DNA from: Prevotella sp.
GTDB taxonomy: Bacteria; Bacteroidota; Bacteroidia; Bacteroidales; Bacteroidaceae
DNA: 64,000 nt
Direction of reading: 5' to 3'
NCBI GenBank assembly: GCA_016285075.1
Contig: JAEEQB010000002.1
Span: 62,001-126,000 of the forward strand
The position numbers and the translations under genes are program-made. Below the pieces are notes generated by a model. That model was not told the DNA's origin and ran no database searches. It saw only the letters and a program-made list of their open reading frames with translations. Position 1 is the stretch's first letter. Every line of letters begins with the position of its first letter. Positions 41,171-49,669 of the stretch are shown here, one piece after another.

Positions 41171-43600
41171 ATGGACAACGATCGTATGGAAGCCGTCAAA
41201 GGTTGTGGAGACTGTGGACTCGTTTCGCCTGATGAAGCTGCAGAGGTGATAAGACGCAAGACAGATGCCATTGTCGACAGGATTGGTAGGGGGCGCGAAC
41301 TGATTATTCCCCTGCTGCAAGCCATTCAGCAGGAGTTCGGTTTCCTTCCGTCAGCAGCCCTCAACCGTCTGTATGAACGTACAGACATAGACCGTGCCCA
41401 GCTCATCAGCGTAGCCACATTCTATTCACAGTTCCGCATGGCACCCTATGGCAAGCATGTCATCAAGGTGTGTGTGGGTACGGCGTGTCATGTGAAGGGA
41501 GCTGACCGTGTGTACGATGCTTTCAGACGTGAACTGCAGCTGGAGGGTGACAGTACTACCACTGCCGACGGGCTGTATTCCATCGAGAAGGTGGCATGTC
41601 TGGGATGCTGTGCGTTGGCACCCGTGGTGCAGATAGACCAGCGAATATTCGGTCCAGTGCAACCGGGAAAGGTGAATGAGGTGCTGGAGGAATTCCGGCA
41701 GATGTTGGCCGACCAAGAGCAGGACGCTGGCAGTGAGCAACGGGAGGATGTTCAGGGCGAGGTGCGTTTGGGCATGGAGAACTGTTGTCAGGCTAGCGGT
41801 ACTGCCGAAGTGTATGCTGCTGTTGTGGAAGCCTGCAACAGTCTGGGTATTTGCGTGCGCATTAAACCTGTCTCTTGCGTGGGCACCTGTAATCAGGTTC
41901 CCCTGATTGATGTTGCACTGCCCGATGGCAGCATCGTACGTTATCCCCATGTCAAGCCCGACGAGGTGGAAGAGATACTGCTCCACCATTTCCGTCCGTC
42001 GAGTCGATTGCGGCGTATCAGGAATGCCATTTTCCATCAGATTGACACCTTCCATACCGACCAGACTTGGAACAACGTTCTTTTCACCCCCGAGAGGGTA
42101 CGTACTCAGGGTGTCAACAGTTTCCTGGAAGGGCAACTGCGCATCTCGACCGAGGGCTATGGCCGTCTGAATCCGCTTGACCTTGACGAATACCTGGCGC
42201 AGGGTGGTTTCTCAGCCCTGAAGAAAGCCCTATCGGAGATGTCGCCTCAGGCTGTGGTCGACGAGGTGCTGCTCAGCGGCTTGCGTGGCCGTGGCGGCGG
42301 CGGCTTCCCCACTGGCAGAAAGTGGCAGATGGTGAGGGACAGCGCGGCGGCTCCTGTTGTGGTGTGCAACGGCGATGAGGGCGACCCTGGTGCTTTCATG
42401 GATCGCATACTGCTGGAGTCCTATCCCCTGCGTGTGATTGAGGGCTTGTTGGTGGCGGGCTACGCGGTGGGTGCCAGTGTGGGCATCTTCTATATACGTG
42501 CGGAGTATCCGCAAGCCGTCATACGTGTCCGCAAGGCACTCGACATGTGTAGGCAGAAGGGGCTTTTGGGCGAACGGATTCTTGGCACAGACTTCTCCTT
42601 CCATATCAGAGTGTTCGAGGGTGCAGGTGCTTTTGTCTGTGGCGAGGAAACGGCACTCATTGCCTCGCTCGAGGGCAGACGCGGCTTTCCCCGTCTGCGT
42701 CCGCCATATCCTGCCCGGCAGGGGCTGAACGGCCGTCCCACGCTGATTAACAATGTCGAGACGCTGAGCCAGGTACCTTATATCATACACCACGGTGCCA
42801 GGGACTATGCCAAGGTGGGTACACCAGGCAGCCGTGGCACCAAAGTGTTTGCACTGGCTGGCAGGGTGAACCGTGGTGGACTGGTTGAGGTGCCCATGGG
42901 CACTACTCTGCGGCAGATAGTCGAGGAGATAGGCGGAGGTATGGAAGACGGCGAGGCGCTGAAGGCCGTGCAGACGGGCGGTCCCTCGGGCGGCTGCATT
43001 CCCGCCGAACTGTGTGATGCGGAGGTGGATTTCGATGCCTTGAATCAGATGGGGGCCATCATGGGTTCGGGCGGTCTGGTGGTGCTGGGCGAGAGCAGCT
43101 GCATGGTCGACGTGGCACGTTACTTCACCCAGTTCACCAGTGGTGAGTCGTGTGGCAAGTGTACGTTCTGCCGAGTGGGGCTGCGCCGCATGCTCGACAT
43201 ACTGGACCGCATCACCACGGGACGTGCCGAGGCAGGCGACATAGACCGGCTGGAGGAGTTGGCACTGGCCGTCAGGCAGGCTGCACTGTGCGGACTGGGC
43301 AGGACGGCTCCCAATCCGGTGCTGTCGACACTGCGCTATTTCCGCAACGAGTATGAGGAACATGTACAGGGCGTCTGCCCCACGGGCTCGTGTAAGCACA
43401 TGGTGAAGATGGTAATCAGCGACCGTTGCGTGGGGTGCACCAAGTGTGCTCGCTGCTGTCCAGTCGATGCCATTGCCTATACGCCTTACGAGCGGCATGT
43501 CATTGACACCGACCGATGCACGCAATGCGGACTGTGTGTGGGTGAGTGCAGCTACGGGGCCATTGAGACTGTCAGACTGACAACCGATGATTCTTTGTAA
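41171..43600 (+). CDS. Fused NuoE-NuoF diaphorase with C-terminal 2[4Fe-4S] domain
   Basis: 809 residues from the ATG at 41171. Residues about 20-180 are NuoE-like (2Fe-2S ligands Cys101, 106, 143, 147). Residues about 195-275 are the thioredoxin-like 2Fe-2S segment often found in front of HydB-type NuoF (Cys205/206, 236, 240). Then NuoF: FMN site GRGGGGFPTG (373-382), CNGDEGDPGAFMDR, CGEETALIASLEG, and the 4Fe-4S motif SCGKCTFCRVG. The C-terminus carries CVGCTKCARCC and CTQCGLCVGEC. This is the NADH-oxidising module of complex I or bifurcating hydrogenases; the fusion of E and F is unusual. Cytoplasmic. Confidence 0.93.
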   Translation: MDNDRMEAVKGCGDCGLVSPDEAAEVIRRKTDAIVDRIGRGRELIIPLLQAIQQEFGFLPSAALNRLYERTDIDRAQLISVATFYSQFRMAPYGKHVIKVCVGTACHVKGADRVYDAFRRELQLEGDSTTTADGLYSIEKVACLGCCALAPVVQIDQRIFGPVQPGKVNEVLEEFRQMLADQEQDAGSEQREDVQGEVRLGMENCCQASGTAEVYAAVVEACNSLGICVRIKPVSCVGTCNQVPLIDVALPDGSIVRYPHVKPDEVEEILLHHFRPSSRLRRIRNAIFHQIDTFHTDQTWNNVLFTPERVRTQGVNSFLEGQLRISTEGYGRLNPLDLDEYLAQGGFSALKKALSEMSPQAVVDEVLLSGLRGRGGGGFPTGRKWQMVRDSAAAPVVVCNGDEGDPGAFMDRILLESYPLRVIEGLLVAGYAVGASVGIFYIRAEYPQAVIRVRKALDMCRQKGLLGERILGTDFSFHIRVFEGAGAFVCGEETALIASLEGRRGFPRLRPPYPARQGLNGRPTLINNVETLSQVPYIIHHGARDYAKVGTPGSRGTKVFALAGRVNRGGLVEVPMGTTLRQIVEEIGGGMEDGEALKAVQTGGPSGGCIPAELCDAEVDFDALNQMGAIMGSGGLVVLGESSCMVDVARYFTQFTSGESCGKCTFCRVGLRRMLDILDRITTGRAEAGDIDRLEELALAVRQAALCGLGRTAPNPVLSTLRYFRNEYEEHVQGVCPTGSCKHMVKMVISDRCVGCTKCARCCPVDAIAYTPYERHVIDTDRCTQCGLCVGECSYGAIETVRLTTDDSL

Positions 43601-43655
43601 GACCTCGGCGAGGCGCCTGGCCACCTGTGGTGCGCAGGCCAAGCGACACGAGGTC
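43601..43655 (+). other. GC-rich imperfect hairpin between the diaphorase genes
   Basis: GACCTCG at 43601-43607 pairs with CGAGGTC at 43649-43655, enclosing further GC-rich complementarity (gcctg with caggc, ccac with gtgg). It fills the 71-base gap between NuoEF and the NuoG-like gene. No T run follows, so it is not a terminator. It may be a processing or translation-control element. Confidence 0.4.
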
Positions 43656-43671
43656 GGGTGAACTGTTGATA

Positions 43672-44280
43672 ATGGATGATAGAATGAAGATAAAGGTTAA
43701 CGGAAAGGAACTGGAGGTGAGCGGCAAGAGGCTGCTCATCGACGAACTGCGCGAGGCTGGCTGTGACATCCCCTCGCTGTGCTTCGTGCCCGGCGTGGAG
43801 CACCAGCCATCGTGCATGGTCTGCATGGTGCGCGATGTGGCGGTCGACAGGATGATTCCCAGTTGCGGCACCTATCCTGCCGAGGGAATGGTCATAGACA
43901 CCGATTCGGACCATGTGAAGACGCTGCGCCGTACTGCCATTGAGCTACTGTTGAGCGACCATCACGCCCGCTGCGGTGAGTGTGAGGGGAGGACGGTTTG
44001 CAGGCTGAGGGAGCTGTCGCTGCTGATGGCGGCGAAGTGGACACGCTATGGACCGCTGGCTCCCGTGAAGACGGGGGGACGTACGTTGGTGAACGGGAGG
44101 ATGTGGTTCGAGCCTGCCCGGTGTATACGTTGCGGCCTGTGTGTGTATAACTCCAAGAACGGTTTCACGTTCCAGGGACGTGGTTACGACATGGAGGTGG
44201 TGATAGCCGAAGAAAACAAAGGCAATGTGGATGAAACGTTGGTTGACCTGTGCCCTACCGGTGCTCTGTTTGTGGTGTAG
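43672..44280 (+). CDS. NuoG/HydA N-terminal-like Fe-S protein without hydrogenase domain
   Basis: 202 residues. 2Fe-2S plant-type domain (Cys37, 48, 51, 65), a His/Cys3 4Fe-4S domain (His97-98, Cys101, 104, 110), then CIRCGLC (151, 154, 157) with Cys194 in LCPTGAL as the likely fourth ligand. The usual fourth Cys after the CxxCxxC is replaced by Asn160. This is the electron-wire part of NuoG or HydA only; no H-cluster motif follows. With the NuoE-NuoF gene it forms an NAD(P)H-ferredoxin-type module. Alternative start at 43684. Confidence 0.87.
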   Translation: MDDRMKIKVNGKELEVSGKRLLIDELREAGCDIPSLCFVPGVEHQPSCMVCMVRDVAVDRMIPSCGTYPAEGMVIDTDSDHVKTLRRTAIELLLSDHHARCGECEGRTVCRLRELSLLMAAKWTRYGPLAPVKTGGRTLVNGRMWFEPARCIRCGLCVYNSKNGFTFQGRGYDMEVVIAEENKGNVDETLVDLCPTGALFVV

Positions 44281-45406
44281 CTGTGCGGTGGTGAACGAGT
44301 ATGCCACGGGCGAGCCGTCACGCGACTGGGTGGTTTTCCGTGGCTCACCGTCGCTGTGTGGCTATACCGGCTGCGCACTGCCCGACGCTCCACGGCTGTT
44401 ATGGAGCAGGGCGGTGCACACACGCACGGTGGCTGCCCCGATAGTGTACGGAGGATGGGTCTATACGCTCGACAGGAAGGGACGGCTGAGACGATTCTCG
44501 CCCGATGGCGACTCGCTCACGGTACATGACTTCAAAACCGCCGTGGAGGCTTCGTTCGTGGTGGACGACTCCACACTGTATGTGGGCAGGATAGACGGCC
44601 ATGTATGTGCCTACTCCATCACTGGGAAGAAGGTGATATGGGATTTCGAGACGATGGGGCAGATATCGGGATCGCCCAATCTGGTGGGCGACCACGTGCT
44701 CGTGGGCAGCTACGACGGCAGCATGTACACACTGCAGCAGGCTACGGGCAGAAAGACCGGACAGGTGGTCACGGGCTATTACATCAATGGCACTGCCGCT
44801 GTGTGGAAACGCTATATGATGTTCGGGGGGTGTGATGCGTGGGTGAGGGTGGTGGATCTTGTTACCGGCGAGACCACCGACTCGCTCGAGCTCGACACCT
44901 ATGTGCCCGCCTCGCCTGCCATTCTCGATGGGGTGGCATGTGCCTGCGACTACAATGGCAGTGTGTATGAAATGACACTCGACAACGGCAGGATAGTGAA
45001 GCACCGCAGGCTGGCGTCGGCAACCGGTGACTGTCAGACAGAGGTGAGCCCCACCGACGGGGGCAGCGGAGCTGAGAGCGGGGTGGTGTCGATGCCCACG
45101 ATGACCCGTGAGGCGGTCTACATACTGTCGGGCGAACGGCACATCACCTGTATCGACAGGGCTTCGGGAAAGGTGCGCTGGAGGAAAATGCTGCGTGGGG
45201 TGACTGGCGAGTGCTCTCCGATTGTGGCGCAAGACAGGGTGCTCGTCTGTACGAAGGACGGCCATGTGTCGATACTCGACTGTGACAACGGTAAGGAACT
45301 TTGGCACTATGAGACGGGTGAACCCATCGTCGCCTCGCCAGCTGTGATCGGCGACAGGTTCTACATACTGACCAGCCGGGGAACGCTGCTGGGCTTTTCT
45401 GATTGA
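44231..45406 (+). CDS. PQQ-like propeller lipoprotein
   Basis: 391 residues from ATG 44231 (44225 also possible). Signal MKRWLTCALPVLCLW with lipobox CSC. The propeller opens with WVVFRGSPSLCGYTG and LLWSRAV and has blade motifs such as YSITGKKVIWDF, DLVTGETTDSL, DRASGKVRWRK and DCDNGKELWHY. The signal peptide is encoded in another frame over the last 50 bases of the NuoG-like gene. Envelope lipoprotein, probably periplasmic, next to the ABC exporter genes. Confidence 0.8.
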   Translation: MKRWLTCALPVLCLWCSCAVVNEYATGEPSRDWVVFRGSPSLCGYTGCALPDAPRLLWSRAVHTRTVAAPIVYGGWVYTLDRKGRLRRFSPDGDSLTVHDFKTAVEASFVVDDSTLYVGRIDGHVCAYSITGKKVIWDFETMGQISGSPNLVGDHVLVGSYDGSMYTLQQATGRKTGQVVTGYYINGTAAVWKRYMMFGGCDAWVRVVDLVTGETTDSLELDTYVPASPAILDGVACACDYNGSVYEMTLDNGRIVKHRRLASATGDCQTEVSPTDGGSGAESGVVSMPTMTREAVYILSGERHITCIDRASGKVRWRKMLRGVTGECSPIVAQDRVLVCTKDGHVSILDCDNGKELWHYETGEPIVASPAVIGDRFYILTSRGTLLGFSD

Positions 45407-45432
45407 TAAGTTGACAATTTGATAACTGGGAA

Positions 45433-46113
45433 ATGATATTACTCGAAAACATAACGAAACGATATGCCGACGGGCAGCGGCAACTGACTGTGCTGGACGG
45501 TCTCTGCCTGAAGGTGAACGAAGGCGACTTCATTGCCGTCACGGGAGAGTCGGGAGCAGGGAAAACCACGCTGCTCGATATTCTCGGCACGCTGCTGCCT
45601 GCCGACGAGGGTCGCTACCTGATACGTGGAGAGGAGGTGGTGGCGGGTGGCGGCAAGGGGCTGTCGGACAGCATCTGCCGTCTGCGCAACAAGGAAATAG
45701 GTTTCGTCTGTCAGGACCATCGGCTGCTGCCACAGTTCACGGTGATGCAGAATGTGCTGCTGCCTACGCTTGCCGATAAGAAAGCCTCGACCGAAGAGGA
45801 GCAGCATCGGGCTTTGACACTGTTGCAGCTCATGGGCATCATGCCACTGAGAGACAGTCGCGTAACGCAGCTTTCCGGAGGTGAACAGGCACGTGTAGCC
45901 ATCTGTCGGGCACTGATCAACCAACCCGCCATTCTGCTGGCCGACGAACCCACGGGTCAGCTGGATGCCGCGAATGCCCAGGCCGTGGCAAGGCTTTTTC
46001 AGCAGGTGAACAGCCAGCTGCACACCACCATCATCATGGCCACTCATTCGGCAACCATGGCTGGGGTGGCACATAAGACATATAAACTGGCGAATGGAGT
46101 ACTCACAGAGTAG
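45433..46113 (+). CDS. LolD/MacB-type ABC transporter ATP-binding protein
   Basis: 226 residues. Walker A GESGAGKTT (38-46), signature LSGGE (147-151), Walker B ILLADEP (167-173). The sequence style (FTVMQNVLLP, DEPTGQLDAANA) is that of LolD/MacB/FtsE ATPases. It drives the permease encoded next, which overlaps it by 20 bases. Such pairs extract or export lipids, lipoproteins or small molecules from the inner membrane. Confidence 0.92.
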   Translation: MILLENITKRYADGQRQLTVLDGLCLKVNEGDFIAVTGESGAGKTTLLDILGTLLPADEGRYLIRGEEVVAGGGKGLSDSICRLRNKEIGFVCQDHRLLPQFTVMQNVLLPTLADKKASTEEEQHRALTLLQLMGIMPLRDSRVTQLSGGEQARVAICRALINQPAILLADEPTGQLDAANAQAVARLFQQVNSQLHTTIIMATHSATMAGVAHKTYKLANGVLTE

Positions 46114-49100
46114 GCATCACTACCGACGGTTCTATCGACTGGTGTGTGGCGCAGTCATCCTGATGATGGCTGTGCTGACGGGTAGCCTGCTGCTGGGCGA
46201 ATCGGTGCGCGGCTCTCTGGTGAAGAGGGTCGACGAGCGTCTGGGCAAGACCCAGACCGTCATTACCAGCGGAACGGGGTTCATGGATGAACAGCTGCTG
46301 CAGCACCCGCTGATGGGGCGTGCCGTGGGGATGCTGATGATGGACGGCTTTGTGTCGGTTGACAGTCAGTTGCTGCCTGTCTGTGTATGGGGCACCGACG
46401 CTGACAGTCTGCCACCAGGAGGGGTGATGGTCAACGCCCCCCTCAGCCAGCGGATAGGCGGCGTGCAGGACCTGGTGCTACATCTGCCTGCCCGCAGCAT
46501 GGTTCCCGCAGGCAACCTGTTTGTCAGCAAAAGCTATGCTACCCAGATGCGCGTGCAGGTGGAAGGCGTGAAAGGTGTGGAGGAAGGAGGCAACCTGTTG
46601 CTGAAGAATGAACAGACGCTGCCGCTGAACGTGTTCGTCAATCGTCGTGAACTGGCTGAGAGGATGGGGCTGGAGGGCAGAATCAATGTGGTGCTTGCTG
46701 AGGATATGATCCGTGACCGACAGTTGGCGGCATGCTGGACACCGGCGTTGTCGGGCATCTGGCTCACTGACTCGTCGCTCACCTGCAATGCCGTGTTCAT
46801 TCCGACTGCCATCGTGCAGAAACTCCACACTAACGCCGTTCCCGCACAGAACCCGCCCACAAGTAGCATATCCTGCCTCTACCTTGCCTATTTCGTCAAC
46901 GAACTGAGACATGATGCCTTCACCATACCTTACTCCTTTGTAACCGCCGTGAACCAGTGGCAGGGGGAACCGTTGGCGGGCGATGACATGATTCTCTCGG
47001 ATTATGCTGCACAGCGGTTGCACGTGCAGGAAGGCGACTCCGTAAGCATGGGCTATTTCGTGGCAAAGCACCTGAAGAACCTTGATACACGTGACAAGAC
47101 GCTGAGGGTGAAACGGATTGTACCGCTGGCGTCCTTCGGTAACGACAGCCTGCTCATGGCCGATTTCCCGGGACTGACTCACGTGGAGTCGTGTACGGAA
47201 TGGGACAGCGATGTGCCCATTGACATGAAGCGGGTGAAAAAGGTGGACGAGGACTATTGGTACGACTACCGCCAGAGGCCGAAGGCCCTCGTGTCGTACG
47301 AGGCGATGGCTCCCGAATGGGGCAATGCTTTCGGCAATGCCACAGCCCTGCGCTTTCCAAATACCAATGATCAATTGTCAGTTCTCAATTCTCTGACACC
47401 CGGCGATGCTGGTGTACGGTTGTATCATCCCCGTGCACAGGGACTGGACAGCGCGAAGGGGGGAGTGGATTTCGCGGGACTGTTCCTCGCATTAGGCAGT
47501 TTCCTGATAGTAGCAGCTATCCTGCTGATGAAGAATCCGCTGGTGGAGATGTTCATTCTGCGTAGTGACGAGATGAGGCTCTACAGGCAAGTGGGCTTCA
47601 AGGATGGTGACATCCGCAGGCATCTGTTCCGCGAGGCTTTTGGTGTGATGCTCCTTGCTTCGCCGTTAGGGGTTGTGGCGGGGCTTGCCTATTCGGGTCT
47701 GACGCTGTGGCTGCTGGGCAATGTGTGGAGCGGTGTCACTCATACCGATGGTTTTGCTTTGCACATCAGTCCTGTGACGGTGATTGCCGGTTGGGTGGCA
47801 GGCATGATGATCTGTGCGGCAACCTTGTTTCTCGTGCTGCGTCACCAGCTGAAAACGTTGCAAGACTCCGCTCATCCCTCGTCTCGTGATACATACCTGT
47901 CAGGCAGGCGTACTTCTGCCGGATGGTGGGGCGCACATTATTCATGGTGCATAGTGTGTTGTGCACTGTGTATTGTGCTGACCACGCTGAACTTCATCTG
48001 GTTCCACAATATGGTACTGTTCATAGTCTGTGGGTTCATGTGGATTCTTGCTTGGGGATTATTGCTCCGTGTGTGGGTGCACCGCCAATATGAATTGTCC
48101 ATCCGTTCTGTGCTGAGTCGCATGTGGCTGACGTGGCTGTCCATCCATGCTTCCGTGAAGCAGCATCTGCTAGGCTATTGGACCCTCTCGTTAGGTGTGT
48201 TCATGGTCTTTGCAGTAGGGCTGAACCGCCCTGACTTCCGACAGGCAGATCAAGCCGCTGGAGGCTATCATGCCTATGTGGATAGCCGTGTGCCCATCCA
48301 GTACGATTTGAACAATCCTGCTGTCCGTCGAAAGCTTTCACTTCAGTCGTTGCCCGACAGTACGCGATTCCTCGGATTCCTGCGTCACGTACAGGACGAA
48401 GCCAGCTGTCTCAACCTCCATCAGGTCAGTACTCCCACCGTTCTCGGCATTGACCTGAAAGACATGGAACCGTTTGGCCTCGATTGCCAATGGTCAATGG
48501 ATGACTGTCGGCTGCCAACTGTCTATGTCGACCAGGAGGCCCTTACGTGGAGCCTGATGAAGTCGGTGGGCGATACGCTCTACTATCAGGACGAGAGGGG
48601 CGGTCAAGTGCCGGTGGTCATTGCAGGTACGTATCCTACAGGTGTCCTCCATGGAAACGCCATCATGTCGTCGGAGCATTTCCGTGAATTGTGGCCCGGA
48701 GAGAGTGGGGTGGAGGTGTTGCTGATGAAGTCCTCCCGTCCTGCTGAGGCCGTCGAGATACTGTCCACGGCGATGAGTGAATATGGACTGCAGATCCAGA
48801 CCGTAGAGGAACGCCTAAGAATGTTTTTCGAGGTAACCGAAACCTATCTTGTCATCTTCATGACCTTGGGCGGGCTGGGCTTGCTGCTTGGCATCTTCAG
48901 CCTGATGATCATTATACGGAAGAACCTAACAGCAGGGATTTCCACCATCCGACAGTATCGGGCGATGGGCTTTACGGAACGGCTCATCAGTCAGTTGATG
49001 CTTCGCGAGAACCTGTATGTTCCTCTTTATGCTGTCTGCATCGGTGCTACCGGTTCGGTCATCAGTATCAGTACGAATGTCACGGGAGCAGGTTTCTACA

Positions 49101-49216
49101 CCCTCCTGCTGGCATTCACAGTACTCGTGGCATTGTGCTTCGTGTTGTATTATGGTATAAGATACATGGTTACCCAGACTCTTAACAGTCAAGAACATGA
49201 TTACCCAAACTCTTAA
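46094..49216 (+). CDS. Large FtsX/MacB-type ABC permease
   Basis: 1040 residues. First helix at about 16-33, then a long periplasmic domain to about residue 455, a first membrane block (about 460-600), more helices (about 625-680), a second periplasmic part (about 715-915) and a last FtsX block (about 925-1030, MTLGGLGLLLGIFSLMIIIR). It therefore carries two FtsX-like halves in one chain, like the large permeases of lipid and macrolide exporters. Spacer-like DNA lies inside the gene (47368-47394 and 47937-47985), and a 30-base tandem duplication extends its last residues. Confidence 0.88.
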   Translation: MEYSQSRHHYRRFYRLVCGAVILMMAVLTGSLLLGESVRGSLVKRVDERLGKTQTVITSGTGFMDEQLLQHPLMGRAVGMLMMDGFVSVDSQLLPVCVWGTDADSLPPGGVMVNAPLSQRIGGVQDLVLHLPARSMVPAGNLFVSKSYATQMRVQVEGVKGVEEGGNLLLKNEQTLPLNVFVNRRELAERMGLEGRINVVLAEDMIRDRQLAACWTPALSGIWLTDSSLTCNAVFIPTAIVQKLHTNAVPAQNPPTSSISCLYLAYFVNELRHDAFTIPYSFVTAVNQWQGEPLAGDDMILSDYAAQRLHVQEGDSVSMGYFVAKHLKNLDTRDKTLRVKRIVPLASFGNDSLLMADFPGLTHVESCTEWDSDVPIDMKRVKKVDEDYWYDYRQRPKALVSYEAMAPEWGNAFGNATALRFPNTNDQLSVLNSLTPGDAGVRLYHPRAQGLDSAKGGVDFAGLFLALGSFLIVAAILLMKNPLVEMFILRSDEMRLYRQVGFKDGDIRRHLFREAFGVMLLASPLGVVAGLAYSGLTLWLLGNVWSGVTHTDGFALHISPVTVIAGWVAGMMICAATLFLVLRHQLKTLQDSAHPSSRDTYLSGRRTSAGWWGAHYSWCIVCCALCIVLTTLNFIWFHNMVLFIVCGFMWILAWGLLLRVWVHRQYELSIRSVLSRMWLTWLSIHASVKQHLLGYWTLSLGVFMVFAVGLNRPDFRQADQAAGGYHAYVDSRVPIQYDLNNPAVRRKLSLQSLPDSTRFLGFLRHVQDEASCLNLHQVSTPTVLGIDLKDMEPFGLDCQWSMDDCRLPTVYVDQEALTWSLMKSVGDTLYYQDERGGQVPVVIAGTYPTGVLHGNAIMSSEHFRELWPGESGVEVLLMKSSRPAEAVEILSTAMSEYGLQIQTVEERLRMFFEVTETYLVIFMTLGGLGLLLGIFSLMIIIRKNLTAGISTIRQYRAMGFTERLISQLMLRENLYVPLYAVCIGATGSVISISTNVTGAGFYTLLLAFTVLVALCFVLYYGIRYMVTQTLNSQEHDYPNS

Positions 49217-49230
49217 CAATCAACAAATGA
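49170..49230 (+). repeat. 30-base tandem duplication at the end of the permease gene
   Basis: Bases 49170-49200 (ttacccagactcttaacagt and following) are repeated with small changes at 49201-49230. The first copy is read through as MVTQTLNSQEHD and the second supplies YPNS and the stop. It extends the permease C-terminus and fills the gap to the next gene. Confidence 0.6.
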
Positions 49231-49231
49231 T

Positions 49232-49627
49232 ATGAAATCAAGACTGATGATTTACCTGCTTGTGTTCGCTGCTGTTGGTCTTCATGCCCAGCAGGTCACT
49301 TTCCGTGGTGTCAACCATTGCGGTATCTATCCCAACGAGAAAAACCTACTGAAAACATGGCCTGCTGGAGGACCAGAGAAACTATGGGTCGCTGATGATG
49401 CGGGAAAGGGAAACTCCAGCGCATTGGCCTGTGACGGATTCATCTATACCGCTGGCCTCACCGAGGACGAACAGGAAGAGCAGCTGACCTGCTTCGACCT
49501 TAGTGGCAAGAAGGTATGGCAGGTTACCGATGGCTCAGGAGCCTGTTTCGCTCACCCCACCATCTTTGATGGAATACTTTATGTCAGACATGGCTCTGCT
49601 TTGATTGCCTATAACATCAAACAATAA
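49232..49627 (+). CDS. Internally deleted PQQ-like propeller protein
   Basis: 131 residues with a Sec signal peptide (MKSRLMIYLLVFAAVGLHAQ). Residues 21-98 match the start of the next gene (FRGVNHCGIYPNEKNLLKTW, DDAGKGNSSALACDG), and residues about 99-131 match that gene's very end (GSGACFAHPTIFDGILYVRH). The central about 290 residues are missing. It keeps a complete frame, signal peptide and stop. It may be a working mini-protein, or a decaying copy. Confidence 0.65.
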   Translation: MKSRLMIYLLVFAAVGLHAQQVTFRGVNHCGIYPNEKNLLKTWPAGGPEKLWVADDAGKGNSSALACDGFIYTAGLTEDEQEEQLTCFDLSGKKVWQVTDGSGACFAHPTIFDGILYVRHGSALIAYNIKQ

Positions 49628-49669
49628 TAAGAATCATCATAGTATTAATCAATTAACAAGCAAAAGCGT

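Noticed and set aside
42230..43642. Minus-strand open frame of 470 codons opposite the diaphorase gene
   Set aside because: It is the shadow of the NuoE-NuoF fusion, whose cofactor motifs are clear on the + strand.
43672..44280. [FeFe] hydrogenase large subunit
   Set aside because: Only the N-terminal Fe-S domains are present; no H-cluster Cys motifs follow.
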